From positions 1-64,000 of the forward strand of contig SVFC01000011.1 of assembly GCA_015057035.1 (NCBI GenBank): 64,000 bases of DNA, given 5' to 3'. A model generated the notes under the pieces. It ran no database searches, was not told where the DNA came from, and was given only the letters and a program-made list of their open reading frames with translations. Within the stretch, counting starts at the first letter, position 1. Each line of letters starts with the position of its first letter. This DNA is from Lachnospiraceae bacterium (GTDB taxonomy: Bacteria; Bacillota; Clostridia; Lachnospirales; Lachnospiraceae). Shown piece by piece: positions 45,224 to 55,093 of this stretch. The translations under genes and the position numbers were made by a program.

Positions 45224-46723
45224 CTACAGATACTGTTTCAGTTCTTCTGATGTGCCTTCAATAGCATCAATGGCATCACGAACTTGCTGTGCATATGTCA
45301 AGTTGTTCTGACTCATTTCGTGTACCTGTTCTGCACTGGCAGTAACTTCTTCTGTCGCAGCCGACAGCTGTGTAATATTTTCCACAATCTTGTTGTTTGC
45401 ATCTAACAGACCATCGATTCTTCTATCGATTTCATTGATATCATCGATAAGTTCTGTCATATTTCTATTTAAGTTTTCAAATGCTTCTGCCGCAGCCTGA
45501 ATCTTCACATTCTGCTGATCTGTAGCCTCTACGGAACTTTCTACAGAAGCTACTACTTCGTTGGCATTTTCATTTAATTCATTTACAATTCTTGTAATCT
45601 GTTCCGTTGATGTCTTGGTCTGTTCCGCCAACTGACGAATCTGATCCGCAACAACCGCAAATCCTCTTCCTGCCTCTCCTGCGCGGGCACTTTCAATAGA
45701 CGCATTTAACGCAAGCAGGTTTGTCTGGCTTGAAATGTTCAAAATCATTCCAGCAATTTCTTCCACTTCTTTGGTCTTGTTCTGAAGTCTTGCCATAGCA
45801 ATGGTAACTTCATGGTTTGTGTTGGCAATCTGAATTGACTGTTCTTTCAACTCTTCCATAACAACAATATTTTCCTGAATACTGTTATTGGACTCTGTTG
45901 CAATACCCACCATCTTCTGAGAACGTTCTCCAGTTTCCTCGATAGCTTCCTGGATGTTCTGGGTCATATTATTCTGTTCTTCAATGCTCTGAGCTGTAGT
46001 ATTGGTTGCAGCCGTAATTTCCTGCATGCTAAAGGCAACAGATTCTGTAGTAGAAACCAACTGTTCGATGAGAGAAGCACTTTCTTCTGCGCGATCTGAC
46101 ACCGTTTTAGAAGTAACCACAATACCATCAAACACTTCTTTCTGCTTGCTGCTCTGTTCTTCTACGGAACCAAGAGCATGATCACTAAACAACTTCGATG
46201 TTGTACTGATTTTATTAAATACAATAATCATGAAGAAAACACAAAGCATAGAAAGCATTGTATCAACAGTCATGTCCTGTGGTGCTTTTACCATACGAGA
46301 TACTGCAACAATAAAGTACACAATTGCATATCCAATTGCAGACTTCTTAAACGTCTTAGTATCATAATACGGAATCTGCAATGCCAGAACTGCAAACATA
46401 CAATAGAAAATAAAGTTTGCATCTGTTTGCGCACCGATCAGGAATACTTCCAAACCAGTCTGTACTAGTACGAATAAACGTAACTTATTGCCACCTTTGT
46501 CTTTAAAATATGTAATAAGATTCAGTACGACAAAAATCGCAATCAAAACAGTATTACCATATACAACAATCGGCTGAATTGCCTGTGCAATCATTTTCAT
46601 CCAGATAAACATCAGGAATAGACCCCACATCGCTGTAGTAGAAAAAACATAGAACTTATTCAACAATTTGTTTCTTTCAGCTTCATCATTATACTGAAAT
46701 TTTTTCTCAAGTACTTTAGCCAT
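45224..46723 (-). CDS. Methyl-accepting chemotaxis protein with a purely membrane sensor region
   Basis: A 499-residue chemoreceptor. Residues ~25-175 form about six membrane helices with only short loops, so there is no periplasm-facing ligand domain. The cytoplasmic coiled coil (~190-499) has the conserved hairpin tip around residues 332-360 ([31 protein letters not shown]; cited by position). No HAMP is evident. It signals to CheA/CheW. It heads the LytTR pair, so sensing and motility may be tied to the same carbohydrate. GGAGG precedes the ATG. Confidence 0.9.
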   Translation of the reverse strand: MAKVLEKKFQYNDEAERNKLLNKFYVFSTTAMWGLFLMFIWMKMIAQAIQPIVVYGNTVLIAIFVVLNLITYFKDKGGNKLRLFVLVQTGLEVFLIGAQTDANFIFYCMFAVLALQIPYYDTKTFKKSAIGYAIVYFIVAVSRMVKAPQDMTVDTMLSMLCVFFMIIVFNKISTTSKLFSDHALGSVEEQSSKQKEVFDGIVVTSKTVSDRAEESASLIEQLVSTTESVAFSMQEITAATNTTAQSIEEQNNMTQNIQEAIEETGERSQKMVGIATESNNSIQENIVVMEELKEQSIQIANTNHEVTIAMARLQNKTKEVEEIAGMILNISSQTNLLALNASIESARAGEAGRGFAVVADQIRQLAEQTKTSTEQITRIVNELNENANEVVASVESSVEATDQQNVKIQAAAEAFENLNRNMTELIDDINEIDRRIDGLLDANNKIVENITQLSAATEEVTASAEQVHEMSQNNLTYAQQVRDAIDAIEGTSEELKQYL

Positions 46724-46769
46724 AAAAACCTCCGTGTATAATCCCTTTTATAAAAACACTATTACATAT

Positions 46770-46798
46770 ATTATACCTTTTTCTATTGGAAAAACCAA
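46770..46798 (-). promoter_or_regulatory. Promoter of the chemoreceptor-LytTR operon
   Basis: Minus-strand TTGGTT (46798-46793) and TATAAT (46775-46770) with 17 bp between. The -35 lies within a small palindrome, CTATTGG/CCAATAG, which could be an operator. Confidence 0.65.
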
Positions 46799-46813
46799 TA
46801 GCAAAGTACTACC

Positions 46814-48781
46814 TTAACCAAGTTTTATGCGAACAACTGCAAAGGAATTTGCCGGCAGAAGAATTCCGTCTGCAACCCTTCCTTCCACAACCTGAAGTCC
46901 TACCTTATCTGGTTCTGCAATGCTATTGCTTGCATCTAATTCTGGTCCGGATAAAATCTCCGCTTTATAACACTCAGATAACAATTCCCACTCTGTCAGA
47001 TTCCATGTAATATTCTGTTCTATCTCGGTAGCGTTTACTATCTTAATGATTGCTTCTTTGCTCTCTTCCATGTAAGACAACGCATAATAGAGATGCTCTT
47101 TCCATGCATCTTTTACTTCCTTACCCGTTACCAGAGTCACATCACCAATATTGTTTCCATACATTTTCTGAACAAAATAACTTGGTGTACCATAAGAGTT
47201 TTTACCATCAAACCAAATCATATCTGGCGACCACTGTGCATATCCAACTCTTGCAAAAAGTGGCGCATAGGATGCCAGAACAACCACATCCGCGTTGCGT
47301 TCCACACCTGTTAAAAATGCTGCTTCTGACAACGCTCCCTCTAAGGTGTTTGCATGAGGCATATTCATTCCATCTGTTGGATGGGCAGCGTATTCTCCCG
47401 AAAATACCTTGATGGTTCTGTCATATTCATCATAGAAATCCACATGGTCGTAGAGCCACTGTGGTTTCACATAATAATGTTCGTCTACTGCGTACACAAA
47501 ATTCTTCTGATTCTTGTGCTCGTTATAGAATTTCCACGCCATTTCATATCGCTCTGAGGTAATGTCAGGTCCCGCAGAACCGATTAATTTAATTTCCGGA
47601 TATTTTTCATGGATTTCCTTTTCAAAAAGCACATATCTCTCGAAAAAGTCCGCCTTTTGCGTCTGCCATTGCTCATTTCCAATTCCAAGCATACTCAGAT
47701 GGAAACTGTCTGGATGTCCCATCTTGGCACGGACACTTCCCCAGGTCGTGGTTACATCTCCGTTGGCAAATTCAATCAAATCCAAAGCATCCTGAACAAA
47801 CTCCTGCCACTTAGGACTTCCTATTGCCACCATTTCCTCAGACTGGTACTGGCAGGCAAATCCCACGTTCATAACAGGAATTGCTTTTGCACCAATCTTC
47901 TCACACAACAGGAAATATTCATAATATCCCAATCCCAAAGACTGGTTGTAATGACTGTATGGACCACGCCAGTTGTTCTTCTCGTTGTTGCAATGTACTG
48001 CCCAGCGATTCCAGTTATTATTTCTTTCCCAAACTGGTTTCAAAGAATCCTTATAACGATAGCGATTATCCAAAGTATTGCCTTCTACAATACAGCCACC
48101 TGGAAAACGCAAAAATCCAGGTTTTAAATCAGCCAGCTTTTCGTATAAATCCTTGCGGAATACCCCTTCCACTGCAGATTCTGGCATCATGGAGATAAAA
48201 TCTAATTCTACAGTGCCTGGATTCTCTAGTGCAAAAATAAACTGCGCTTTTTCCACATCTTCTTCTGCAACGAATGTCAAGTCATATCTCTTGAAAAAGT
48301 TGTAGGTTTCCTCTGTTCCTTCTGCGGATTGGATTTTTGTCTGGGCAAAGACCTTCCCTTCTTTTTCTACTTTTACAATAAATGCACCTTCTACTTTCAC
48401 TGGACGCGCCCAGAAGTACACGTGGTATTTTTCCCCTTTCTGGAGATAAATTCCATCATAAGCCTGATTTGCAATTCCGGCCCCCGCTTCCTTGGTCCTG
48501 ATACGCATGTAGTGCGGATTGGATTCTGTATGAGGACTTCCTGTTACAGCTTGCATCTGCACAACCACCGCATCTGGATAAGCACTCCACCCATATTCTC
48601 CATCATATTTTACATAGTAGTCTCTGGCATCTCCAAAGGCTTCTAAAAATTCAAATCCACGGTTTTCCAGCATTTCTGCATATAAACCACCATCTGCAGC
48701 ATAATTAATGTCTTCAAAGAAAAGACCTATCATATCCTGCTTAATCTCTACCCCTTTTTGATTCGAAATCTTGATTTCCAC
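46814..48781 (-). CDS. GH51 alpha-L-arabinofuranosidase
   Basis: A 655-residue GH51 enzyme: N-terminal GLFFEDINYAADGGLYAE, carbohydrate-binding-like beta domain, barrel with acid/base E370 (GIGNEQW) and nucleophile E463 (FSGEYAAH), and a C-terminal beta sandwich. It removes terminal L-arabinose from arabinan, arabinoxylan or arabinogalactan fragments; no signal peptide, so it acts on imported oligosaccharides. The start is a GTG at 48781, supported by similarity to the family N-terminus, but no good ribosome binding site precedes it and a stop lies four codons upstream. Confidence 0.9.
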   Translation of the reverse strand: MEIKISNQKGVEIKQDMIGLFFEDINYAADGGLYAEMLENRGFEFLEAFGDARDYYVKYDGEYGWSAYPDAVVVQMQAVTGSPHTESNPHYMRIRTKEAGAGIANQAYDGIYLQKGEKYHVYFWARPVKVEGAFIVKVEKEGKVFAQTKIQSAEGTEETYNFFKRYDLTFVAEEDVEKAQFIFALENPGTVELDFISMMPESAVEGVFRKDLYEKLADLKPGFLRFPGGCIVEGNTLDNRYRYKDSLKPVWERNNNWNRWAVHCNNEKNNWRGPYSHYNQSLGLGYYEYFLLCEKIGAKAIPVMNVGFACQYQSEEMVAIGSPKWQEFVQDALDLIEFANGDVTTTWGSVRAKMGHPDSFHLSMLGIGNEQWQTQKADFFERYVLFEKEIHEKYPEIKLIGSAGPDITSERYEMAWKFYNEHKNQKNFVYAVDEHYYVKPQWLYDHVDFYDEYDRTIKVFSGEYAAHPTDGMNMPHANTLEGALSEAAFLTGVERNADVVVLASYAPLFARVGYAQWSPDMIWFDGKNSYGTPSYFVQKMYGNNIGDVTLVTGKEVKDAWKEHLYYALSYMEESKEAIIKIVNATEIEQNITWNLTEWELLSECYKAEILSGPELDASNSIAEPDKVGLQVVEGRVADGILLPANSFAVVRIKLG

Positions 48782-48841
48782 GTTTTCTGTTTACAGGATT
48801 CTATGTTTTTTGTCTCATTAGAACCCTGCACTCCTTCCCCT

Positions 48842-48870
48842 TATATATTTCTGTTTTATTGTTTTTTCAA
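48842..48870 (-). promoter_or_regulatory. Promoter of the GH51 gene
   Basis: Minus-strand TTGAAA (48870-48865) and TATATA (48847-48842), 17-bp spacer. The expected transcript start is near 48835, giving a ~55-nt leader. AAGGGGAAGGAG sits at 48842-48831, too far upstream to serve the GTG at 48781, and overlaps the presumed transcript start. Confidence 0.55.
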
Positions 48871-48889
48871 CTACTCTTAGAGTATCAAA

Positions 48890-48932
48890 AAAAACGACTT
48901 TGTAAAAGGTCTTTTTACAAAATCGTTTTATA
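48890..48932 (-). terminator. Intrinsic terminator of asnA
   Basis: Minus-strand AACGATTTTGTAAAA pairs with TTTTACAAAGTCGTT and is followed by eight T. It lies directly after the stop at 48947. Confidence 0.92.
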
Positions 48933-48946
48933 TTTTTGCTATAAAA

Positions 48947-49957
48947 TTATAACAGTTTAATACCGTTGATTTCACATTCTTCCACAATGGCATCTGGCCA
49001 GATAGAACTCTGTACTTCACCAATATGAGCCTTGCGCAGGAAGAACATACAGATACGTGACTGTCCAATACCACCACCAATGGTATATGGAAGTTCTTCT
49101 TTGATGACAGACTTCTGGAATGGCAATTCTGCTCTGTCCATGCAGCCGGATTTTTCCAACTGTTCTACCAATGCTTTTCTATCTACACGAATACCCATAG
49201 AAGAAAGTTCTAACGCAATATCAAGTACTGGATAGTACACAATAATGTCAGCATTCAATGACCAGTCATCATAGTCTGGTGCTCTGCCATCATGTGGTTC
49301 TCCGGAAGCGAGCTTATCGCCAATCTGCATAATACATACAGCGCCCTTCGCTCTACTGATATAGTACTCTCTTTCCTTTGGAGTGTTGTCTGGGAACATT
49401 TCTTCCAGTTCCTGTGTGGTGATGAAGAAGATTTCCTTAGGCAGAATCAAATCAATAAAGTCATACTGAATCGCCATATACTGTTCTGTTTTTCTCAAGC
49501 ATTTGTAAACAGTACGTACGGTTTCCTTCAGATATTCCAGGTTACGATCTTCCTTGCGGATAACTTTTTCCCAGTCCCACTGATCCACAAAAATACTATG
49601 AATGTTATCTGTATCCTCATCTCTACGAATCGCGTTCATATCTGTATAGATGCCTTCGCCTAATGCAAAGCCGTATTTCTTCAATGCGTAACGTTTCCAT
49701 TTTGCAAGGGAGTGTACAACCTCTGCTTCTTTGTCATTCATCTCCTTGATACCAAATGATACTGGTCTCTCATAACCGTTCAGGTTGTCATTTAATCCAG
49801 TGGCTGGATCTACAAACAATGGTGCAGATACACGCGCCAGATGAAGTCGCTGCGCTAAAAGTCCCTGAAAAAAGTCTTTTACTGTTTTGATGGCAATCTG
49901 AGTATCATGAAGATTTAACTCTGATTCATAGTCCTTTGGAATAATAAGTCCCTTCAT
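48947..49957 (-). CDS. asnA: Aspartate-ammonia ligase (asparagine synthetase A)
   Basis: The ATG at 49957 (MKGLIIPKDYESEL) with AGGAAG upstream is preferred over an in-frame ATG at 50008; it gives 336 residues, close to the 330 of E. coli AsnA. Motifs include the class-II-synthetase-like core: RVSAPLFVDP, DMNAIRRDE, FVDQWDWEK and the C-terminal GGGIGQSRICMFFL. It makes asparagine from aspartate, ammonia and ATP. It is separated from the upstream nadE gene by the 254-bp palindrome and has its own terminator. Confidence 0.95.
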   Translation of the reverse strand: MKGLIIPKDYESELNLHDTQIAIKTVKDFFQGLLAQRLHLARVSAPLFVDPATGLNDNLNGYERPVSFGIKEMNDKEAEVVHSLAKWKRYALKKYGFALGEGIYTDMNAIRRDEDTDNIHSIFVDQWDWEKVIRKEDRNLEYLKETVRTVYKCLRKTEQYMAIQYDFIDLILPKEIFFITTQELEEMFPDNTPKEREYYISRAKGAVCIMQIGDKLASGEPHDGRAPDYDDWSLNADIIVYYPVLDIALELSSMGIRVDRKALVEQLEKSGCMDRAELPFQKSVIKEELPYTIGGGIGQSRICMFFLRKAHIGEVQSSIWPDAIVEECEINGIKLL

Positions 49958-50027
49958 AACTTCTTCCTCGTTCAAAAAATTTTCTCTAATTATAGCACAC
50001 TGGCTCAATAATTCAATACTTTAATTC

Positions 50028-50281
50028 GAAAAAGTTGCACACTCCGTGGGCTGGCAGTATGTACATCGGAGACTTGGTTGTAATTTTCAAGTACTTCTAG
50101 ATATGCCTTAGAACAAAGTTGATATAAAAAACCGCTCTTGAGAACTCGGCGCAAAAGCAGCGCCTCAAACATTCAAGAGCGGTTTTACATTTTGTTCTAA
50201 TGGCATATCAAGAAGTACTAAGAAAACTCCAAATAGTCTCTGATGTACATACTGCCAGCCCACGGAGTGTGCAACTTTTTC
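50028..50281. repeat. 254-bp near-palindromic element (MITE-like), with a nested terminator
   Basis: The outer 40 bp (50028-50067 and 50242-50281, beginning GAAAAAGTTGCACACTCC) are perfect inverted repeats. Homology continues inward with scattered mismatches through GTACTTCT..GATATGCC and TTAGAACAAA to a core AAAACCGCTCTTGA hairpin followed by T-run on the minus strand, which should terminate nadE. No ORF of note is inside. The right end is 1 bp from the nadE stop. I see no target duplication. It may be a miniature inverted-repeat transposable element; copy number must be checked. Confidence 0.85.
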
Positions 50282-50282
50282 T

Positions 50283-52190
50283 CTATAGGTTTTCCAGTTC
50301 GTCCAGCCAGATGCGGCCGCTTGCATCGGAAGGCATTCTCCAATCGCCGCGAGGTGACATAGAGATGGAGCCAACCTTTGGACCATCTGGAAGGCAAGAA
50401 CGTTTAAACTGCTGGCTGAAGAAACGTCTGTAGAAGACCTTCAACCAATGCAAAATAGTTTCATTTTCATAAGTTCCTGCAAATGCAACCTTGGCAATCT
50501 CGTAGATTTTCTTAGGTGCAAAGCCGTGGCGAAGCACATAATACAAGAAGAAATCGTGAAGTTCATACGGACCCACCAGGTCTTCTGTCTTCTGTGCAAT
50601 CTTACCGCTGTCTGGTGGAAGAAGTTCTGGAGATACTGGCGTATCCAAAACGTCTTTTAATACTGCACATAAAGTTTCATCTCCACAGGTATCTGCATAG
50701 TAGTTCACTAAATGACGAACCAGAGTCTTAGGTACCGATGCATTCACACCGTACATAGACATATGATCCCCATTATAGGTTGCCCATCCAAGGGCAAGTT
50801 CCGACAAATCTCCTGTACCGATTACCATACCATTGCGACGGTTTGCAATATCCATAAGAATCTGGGTACGTTCACGAGCCTGTGAATTTTCATAGGTTAC
50901 ATCATGTGTCTCCTTGTCATGTCCAATATCTTCAAAATGCTGAAGTACAGATTTTTTAATATCTACTTCCACAAAAGAAACACCAAGATTCTTGATCATG
51001 CTTACAGCGTTATCATATGTTCTGTCGGTTGTGCCGAATCCAGGCATAGTAACTGCTACAATATCTTTTCTGTCTTTTTGAAGCATATCGAAGGCACGTA
51101 CTGTTACTAGTAACGCCAGCGTGGAATCAAGTCCTCCAGAGATTCCAATCACTGCTGTTGCAGTATTTGTATGCTCAATACGCTTCTTTAAGCCCATAGA
51201 CTGAATATAGAAAATATCTTCGCAACGGTTCTTTCTGGCTTCCTCATCCTCAGGCACAAATGGAGACTGACTAATGTAACGACTAATAGCAAAGTCTCTA
51301 AGACCTAAAGAAAATGGCACAAACACATGGTCATCTTTTACATTGAATGTGTTTTTACGTCTTCTTTCACCTTCCATTTTGGCTACGTCGATTTCGGAAT
51401 AAATAATACCGTTTTCATATTTCTTACTCTCAGCAAGAATCGCACCGCCTTCGGCAATGATATTATGTCCACCAAAAACCATGTCCTGGGTAGACTCACC
51501 TTCTCCTGCACTTACATAGATATATCCACAAGTCAGACGTCCTGACTGTGCTGCAATAAGCTGTCTTCTGTATTCACTTTTTCCGGCAGTTTCGTTAGAT
51601 GCAGAAAGGTTTGCAATCACAGTTGCACCACTTAATGCATGGCTAATGCTCGGTGGCAATGGTGTCCACATATCTTCACAGATTTCCACTGCAATCTTAA
51701 GCTGTGGCATAGAACTACAATAAAAAATCAAATCTGTAGAAACAGGCACAATCTGTCCATTTGGAAGCATCTCATCAATATCCAATCCTTCACCAACCGT
51801 GAAGTGACGTGCTTCGTAAAACTCGCTATAGTTTGGCAGGTAGGTTTTAGGCACAAGCCCAAGGACCTCACCATTACAAACTGCAGCTGCTACGTTATAC
51901 AGTTTTCCATTGATTTCATATGGAAGTCCCACAAAGAAAATCGCATCTAAGCCTTCACTCATCTTTACGATACTCATAAGTTCTTTCTTTGCTGAAACAA
52001 TCAAACGTTCCTGCAAAAATAAATCACCACATGTGTAGCCTGTGATACAAAGTTCTGGAAAAACAACAACTTTTGCACCTGCATCAGCCGTTTCTTTCAT
52101 AAGACCACGAATCAACTCTCCATTGTAAGTGGTATCTGCCACTTTAATTTTTGGTGTTACCGCTGCTACTTTTACGAAACCAAGCTTCAT
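50283..52190 (-). CDS. nadE: Glutamine-dependent NAD+ synthase
   Basis: A 635-residue two-domain enzyme. The N-terminal nitrilase-like glutaminase (~1-290) has VVFPELCITGYTCGD (Glu), a Lys, and the nucleophile in EICEDMWTP (Cys). The C-terminal synthetase (~310-635) has the ATP-PP loop GISGGLDSTLAL and TMPGFGTTDRTYDNA. It amidates nicotinate adenine dinucleotide to NAD+, using ammonia channelled from glutamine. Its start overlaps the hslO stop by 4 bp (ATGA), so the two are co-translated. The palindrome starts right after its stop. Confidence 0.95.
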   Translation of the reverse strand: MKLGFVKVAAVTPKIKVADTTYNGELIRGLMKETADAGAKVVVFPELCITGYTCGDLFLQERLIVSAKKELMSIVKMSEGLDAIFFVGLPYEINGKLYNVAAAVCNGEVLGLVPKTYLPNYSEFYEARHFTVGEGLDIDEMLPNGQIVPVSTDLIFYCSSMPQLKIAVEICEDMWTPLPPSISHALSGATVIANLSASNETAGKSEYRRQLIAAQSGRLTCGYIYVSAGEGESTQDMVFGGHNIIAEGGAILAESKKYENGIIYSEIDVAKMEGERRRKNTFNVKDDHVFVPFSLGLRDFAISRYISQSPFVPEDEEARKNRCEDIFYIQSMGLKKRIEHTNTATAVIGISGGLDSTLALLVTVRAFDMLQKDRKDIVAVTMPGFGTTDRTYDNAVSMIKNLGVSFVEVDIKKSVLQHFEDIGHDKETHDVTYENSQARERTQILMDIANRRNGMVIGTGDLSELALGWATYNGDHMSMYGVNASVPKTLVRHLVNYYADTCGDETLCAVLKDVLDTPVSPELLPPDSGKIAQKTEDLVGPYELHDFFLYYVLRHGFAPKKIYEIAKVAFAGTYENETILHWLKVFYRRFFSQQFKRSCLPDGPKVGSISMSPRGDWRMPSDASGRIWLDELENL

Positions 52191-53056
52191 GACTCTCTAA
52201 TCTCCTTTAGTTCATCAATATCAAATGTGTACGCTTTATTGCAGAACTGACATTTTACTTCGATGCTTTCTCCATCGTTAATAATGTCGTCCAAATCTTT
52301 CTTATTGATACTTGCCAGAGCTCTGGACACTTTTTCTTTTCCGCAGTCACAATAAAACTGAGTATCCATGGTGTCGGTAATCTCCAAACCAAAATCTCCT
52401 AAAATCTCTTCCAAGATTCCTTCTGGTGATAGTCCTCGCTCCAACATTCCTGTAACAGAATCCATTTCTGCGATTCTTTTTTCCAACTTGTCAATCACTT
52501 CATCTGTGGTAAAAGGCATTAACTGAATAATAAATCCACCTGCCTGTTTTACACCGTCCTTGTCAACTAAAACTCCAAGCCCCACCGCTGATGGAACCTG
52601 CTCTGAGGTTGCAAAATAATAAGTTAAGTCTTCTGCAATTTCTCCAGTCTGCAACTGGCACTGTCCTACATACGGCTCTTTTAAGCCCATATCCTTGATA
52701 ACACTTAACACACCAAGGTCTAAGGCTCCGCCTACATCAAGTTTTCCCTTGGCATTTGGTGGTAAATCTACTACTGGATTAGAAGCATAACCTTTCACAT
52801 TTCCCTTGGAATCTGCAGTTACAGTAAGACCTTTTGCCGGACCAGAACAATGAATCTGAAGAGTCAGAACGTCTTTGTCCCCCTTCATCATAGTGCCCAT
52901 CATTGCTCCCGCTGTAAGGAGTCTACCAAGAGCAGCCGTCATAACTGGCGATGTGCCATGGGCAATTCTGGCTGTTTCTACCATTTCTTTTGTATTTACT
53001 GCAAATGCGCGAATCTGTGAATCCGCTGCAGTTGCACGAACAATATAATCTGACAT
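52187..53056 (-). CDS. hslO: Redox-regulated chaperone Hsp33
   Basis: A 289-residue Hsp33. The N-terminal half has MTAALGRLLTAGAMMG and CSGPAKGL, with GYASNPVVDLPP; the C-terminal zinc site is CDCG followed by CQFC. In oxidising conditions the cysteines release zinc, the protein unfolds and holds aggregating proteins. In an anaerobe it would protect during oxygen exposure. The start has GAGGGAA upstream. It lies 97 bp downstream of the methyltransferase and overlaps nadE by 4 bp. Confidence 0.95.
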   Translation of the reverse strand: MSDYIVRATAADSQIRAFAVNTKEMVETARIAHGTSPVMTAALGRLLTAGAMMGTMMKGDKDVLTLQIHCSGPAKGLTVTADSKGNVKGYASNPVVDLPPNAKGKLDVGGALDLGVLSVIKDMGLKEPYVGQCQLQTGEIAEDLTYYFATSEQVPSAVGLGVLVDKDGVKQAGGFIIQLMPFTTDEVIDKLEKRIAEMDSVTGMLERGLSPEGILEEILGDFGLEITDTMDTQFYCDCGKEKVSRALASINKKDLDDIINDGESIEVKCQFCNKAYTFDIDELKEIRES

Positions 53057-53153
53057 TATGTTCCCTCTTTTCTATAATATAACTCTATGTTCTTCTTGCA
53101 TGTTTACACATCTACAGTTTTTCATATCTGTATATTTTCGTTCCTGCAGAATG

Positions 53154-53897
53154 TTACTTTGTGCACTCTCTTGCGACAATGGTGATTTTCTCACTATCTT
53201 CTGCCACAGGATTTTTTGTATAAGCATCATATGCTACAACAAATTCCAACCCCGCCGCTTCAATTAATTTCTTGATGGTATTCAGTTCATAGCATTTCTG
53301 ATAATGCATTTCCTGAAAACGTGCAAATCTACCGTCCTCTTCTTCAATATAGAGGGTCAGGTCGTACTCGTTAATGCCTTCTTCCTCATCAAAGTAGTTT
53401 TCCCAGATAAAACTGCCTTCTTCACGGGTTTCCGCAAAGGTATTTTCCGCCAGAAGTTCGTGGTATTTAAAACTGCTATTGATATCAAAGATGAAGAGTC
53501 CACCTGGATCCAGATAATTATTCACCAGTTTAAACACTTCTAGCAATTCCTCTTCTTCTAAAATATAGTTCACGCTGTCGCAAGCACTATAAACTGCTCT
53601 TACTGTTCCATACAGTTCGAACTCTCTCATATCCTGCATCAGATACAGGATATTTTCACTGTCCTGTTCTCTTGCAATGTCAAGCATTTCAAAGGAGTTG
53701 TCTACTCCAATCATGTCGTATCCTTTTTGCTCCATAAGTCGGGTCAGCTTGCCAGTTCCACAGCCCAAATCTAGGATCAATCCGTCCTCTATTCCATTTT
53801 CTTTCAAAAGAGTTGTCAGATATTCACACCATTCTTCATATGGCACGTTATCCATAAACAAATCATAAACCCTTGCAAAACTGGTATAACTTTCCAT
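53154..53897 (-). CDS. Class I SAM-dependent methyltransferase
   Basis: The ATG at 53897 (MESYTSFARVYDLFM) has GGAGG 5 nt upstream and is preferred over an in-frame ATG at 53957. The 247-residue protein has the SAM loop LILDLGCGTGKLT, MIGVDNS, and MQDMREFEL typical of small-molecule methyltransferases of Firmicutes, often encoded next to hslO. The substrate is unknown. The gene is the first of the group MT-hslO-nadE and is divergent from the gene at 54026. Confidence 0.85.
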   Translation of the reverse strand: MESYTSFARVYDLFMDNVPYEEWCEYLTTLLKENGIEDGLILDLGCGTGKLTRLMEQKGYDMIGVDNSFEMLDIAREQDSENILYLMQDMREFELYGTVRAVYSACDSVNYILEEEELLEVFKLVNNYLDPGGLFIFDINSSFKYHELLAENTFAETREEGSFIWENYFDEEEGINEYDLTLYIEEEDGRFARFQEMHYQKCYELNTIKKLIEAAGLEFVVAYDAYTKNPVAEDSEKITIVARECTK

Positions 53898-53959
53898 TCG
53901 GTCCTCCAAAGCACAATAATACAGTGTAAGTTTAGCAACTTTTTGCTTGAAAAGCAAGG

Positions 53960-53988
53960 TTGATATTTCTTGCTTAAACCTTTATACT
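53960..53988 (+). promoter_or_regulatory. Sigma-A promoter of the gene at 54026
   Basis: TTGATA (53960-53965) and TATACT (53983-53988), 17-bp spacer, with AGAGGA upstream of the ATG. Confidence 0.75.
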
Positions 53989-54025
53989 TGTAAAGTAACA
54001 TTGGAAATGTAGAGAGGAATCGGAT

Positions 54026-55069
54026 ATGATTGAAAACTACGAACATTTTATAACGCGAAATATTCGTGCCTACTACAAAAGAAGATTGCTTGCACCAATA
54101 TGTTATCTACTCCTGTTGGTTGTGTTATGGTTTGCTTTCCCGTTGGGAGCCCTCCTTGAACCACAGCCTTTTACCGGAGCGGACACCTTAGAAAGTGCCT
54201 ATACGGATGATAAACGATACGTAACCGTAACCTTTGGCGAACTGACCTTCACCGGATATACCAGTTCTCGTTTCGGCAATACCAATGGCTATTGGTACTA
54301 CGGTGTGCATAATCGTCAGTGTTATATCGTGCTACTATCTCCTTCCACCTGTGAAGAAGGTTTACCAAAGATTCATAATCTTCATGCCACATGTCGCATC
54401 GTAAAAGGTGCCAAAATGTATGAGCAATTACTAGAAAATCTTGCATCTGATTTGGATTGGACCGCAGAAGGAATTGTCGGTCAAATGCCTGCATATTACT
54501 TCAGCGAACCTGATTCCAACCCACTGGCAAATGGACTTTTATTCTTTGTGTATTTTGGAACTGGCGCTTATGCATTGTTCTCGATTATTAGATATTTGTT
54601 GTTTATACTTTTCCCAGTACTTTCTCCAGCCTGTCAGAACCTGATTGTCTACGGCAATCCTTTCGAACAGTTTGCAGAAGCAGAGGAAGAACTTGCCACC
54701 TTACCACAGCTGGCAACAGAAGACATGTTCATTACCGAACACTACTTCATTATGACATCGCCATACGGTAATGCCATCGTACCAATTCAGGAGATTCTGT
54801 GGATTTACAAATATTCCACCTTGCAAAAATTCCTATGGTATCATTTCAGCATTACCTACACTTTGCACATTAGCGCTAACAAACATCTCTTCATTCAATG
54901 TCCAGAAAATATCAAATCCGACATTGATGGTATCATCGATTACCTATCGGAAGCAAATCACAACATTATGGTGGGCTTCAATGAATCGAATCGCTTGAAG
55001 GCCCAGGCAAACCAGGGCAAACCGTTCCACATTGAAAAATTATACGCTTTCCTGAGACGGAAGGTGTAG
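54026..55069 (+). CDS. Membrane protein with two helices, unknown function
   Basis: A 347-residue protein. Helix 1 at ~22-44 and helix 2 at ~167-195 flank an outward region (~45-165) with Tyr/Gly-rich GYWYYGVHN; a cytosolic C-terminal part (~200-347) includes VIPIQEILWIYKYSTLQK, a pattern seen in Lachnospiraceae proteins of unknown function with a PH-like fold. I recognise no named family. It is monocistronic with a good promoter and a terminator shared with the convergent gene. RBS AGAGGA. Confidence 0.75.
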   Translation: MIENYEHFITRNIRAYYKRRLLAPICYLLLLVVLWFAFPLGALLEPQPFTGADTLESAYTDDKRYVTVTFGELTFTGYTSSRFGNTNGYWYYGVHNRQCYIVLLSPSTCEEGLPKIHNLHATCRIVKGAKMYEQLLENLASDLDWTAEGIVGQMPAYYFSEPDSNPLANGLLFFVYFGTGAYALFSIIRYLLFILFPVLSPACQNLIVYGNPFEQFAEAEEELATLPQLATEDMFITEHYFIMTSPYGNAIVPIQEILWIYKYSTLQKFLWYHFSITYTLHISANKHLFIQCPENIKSDIDGIIDYLSEANHNIMVGFNESNRLKAQANQGKPFHIEKLYAFLRRKV

Positions 55070-55093
55070 CATCATCTTTTAAAGACATCAAAT

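Noticed and set aside
46780-46800. CTATTGG/CCAATAG hairpin as terminator of the GH51 gene
   Set aside because: No T-run follows on the minus strand and it overlaps a good promoter -35; operator or chance palindrome is likelier.
50165-50386. Small ORF across the nadE end and palindrome
   Set aside because: No ribosome binding site and overlaps nadE antisense or out of frame; sequence explained by the palindrome and nadE.
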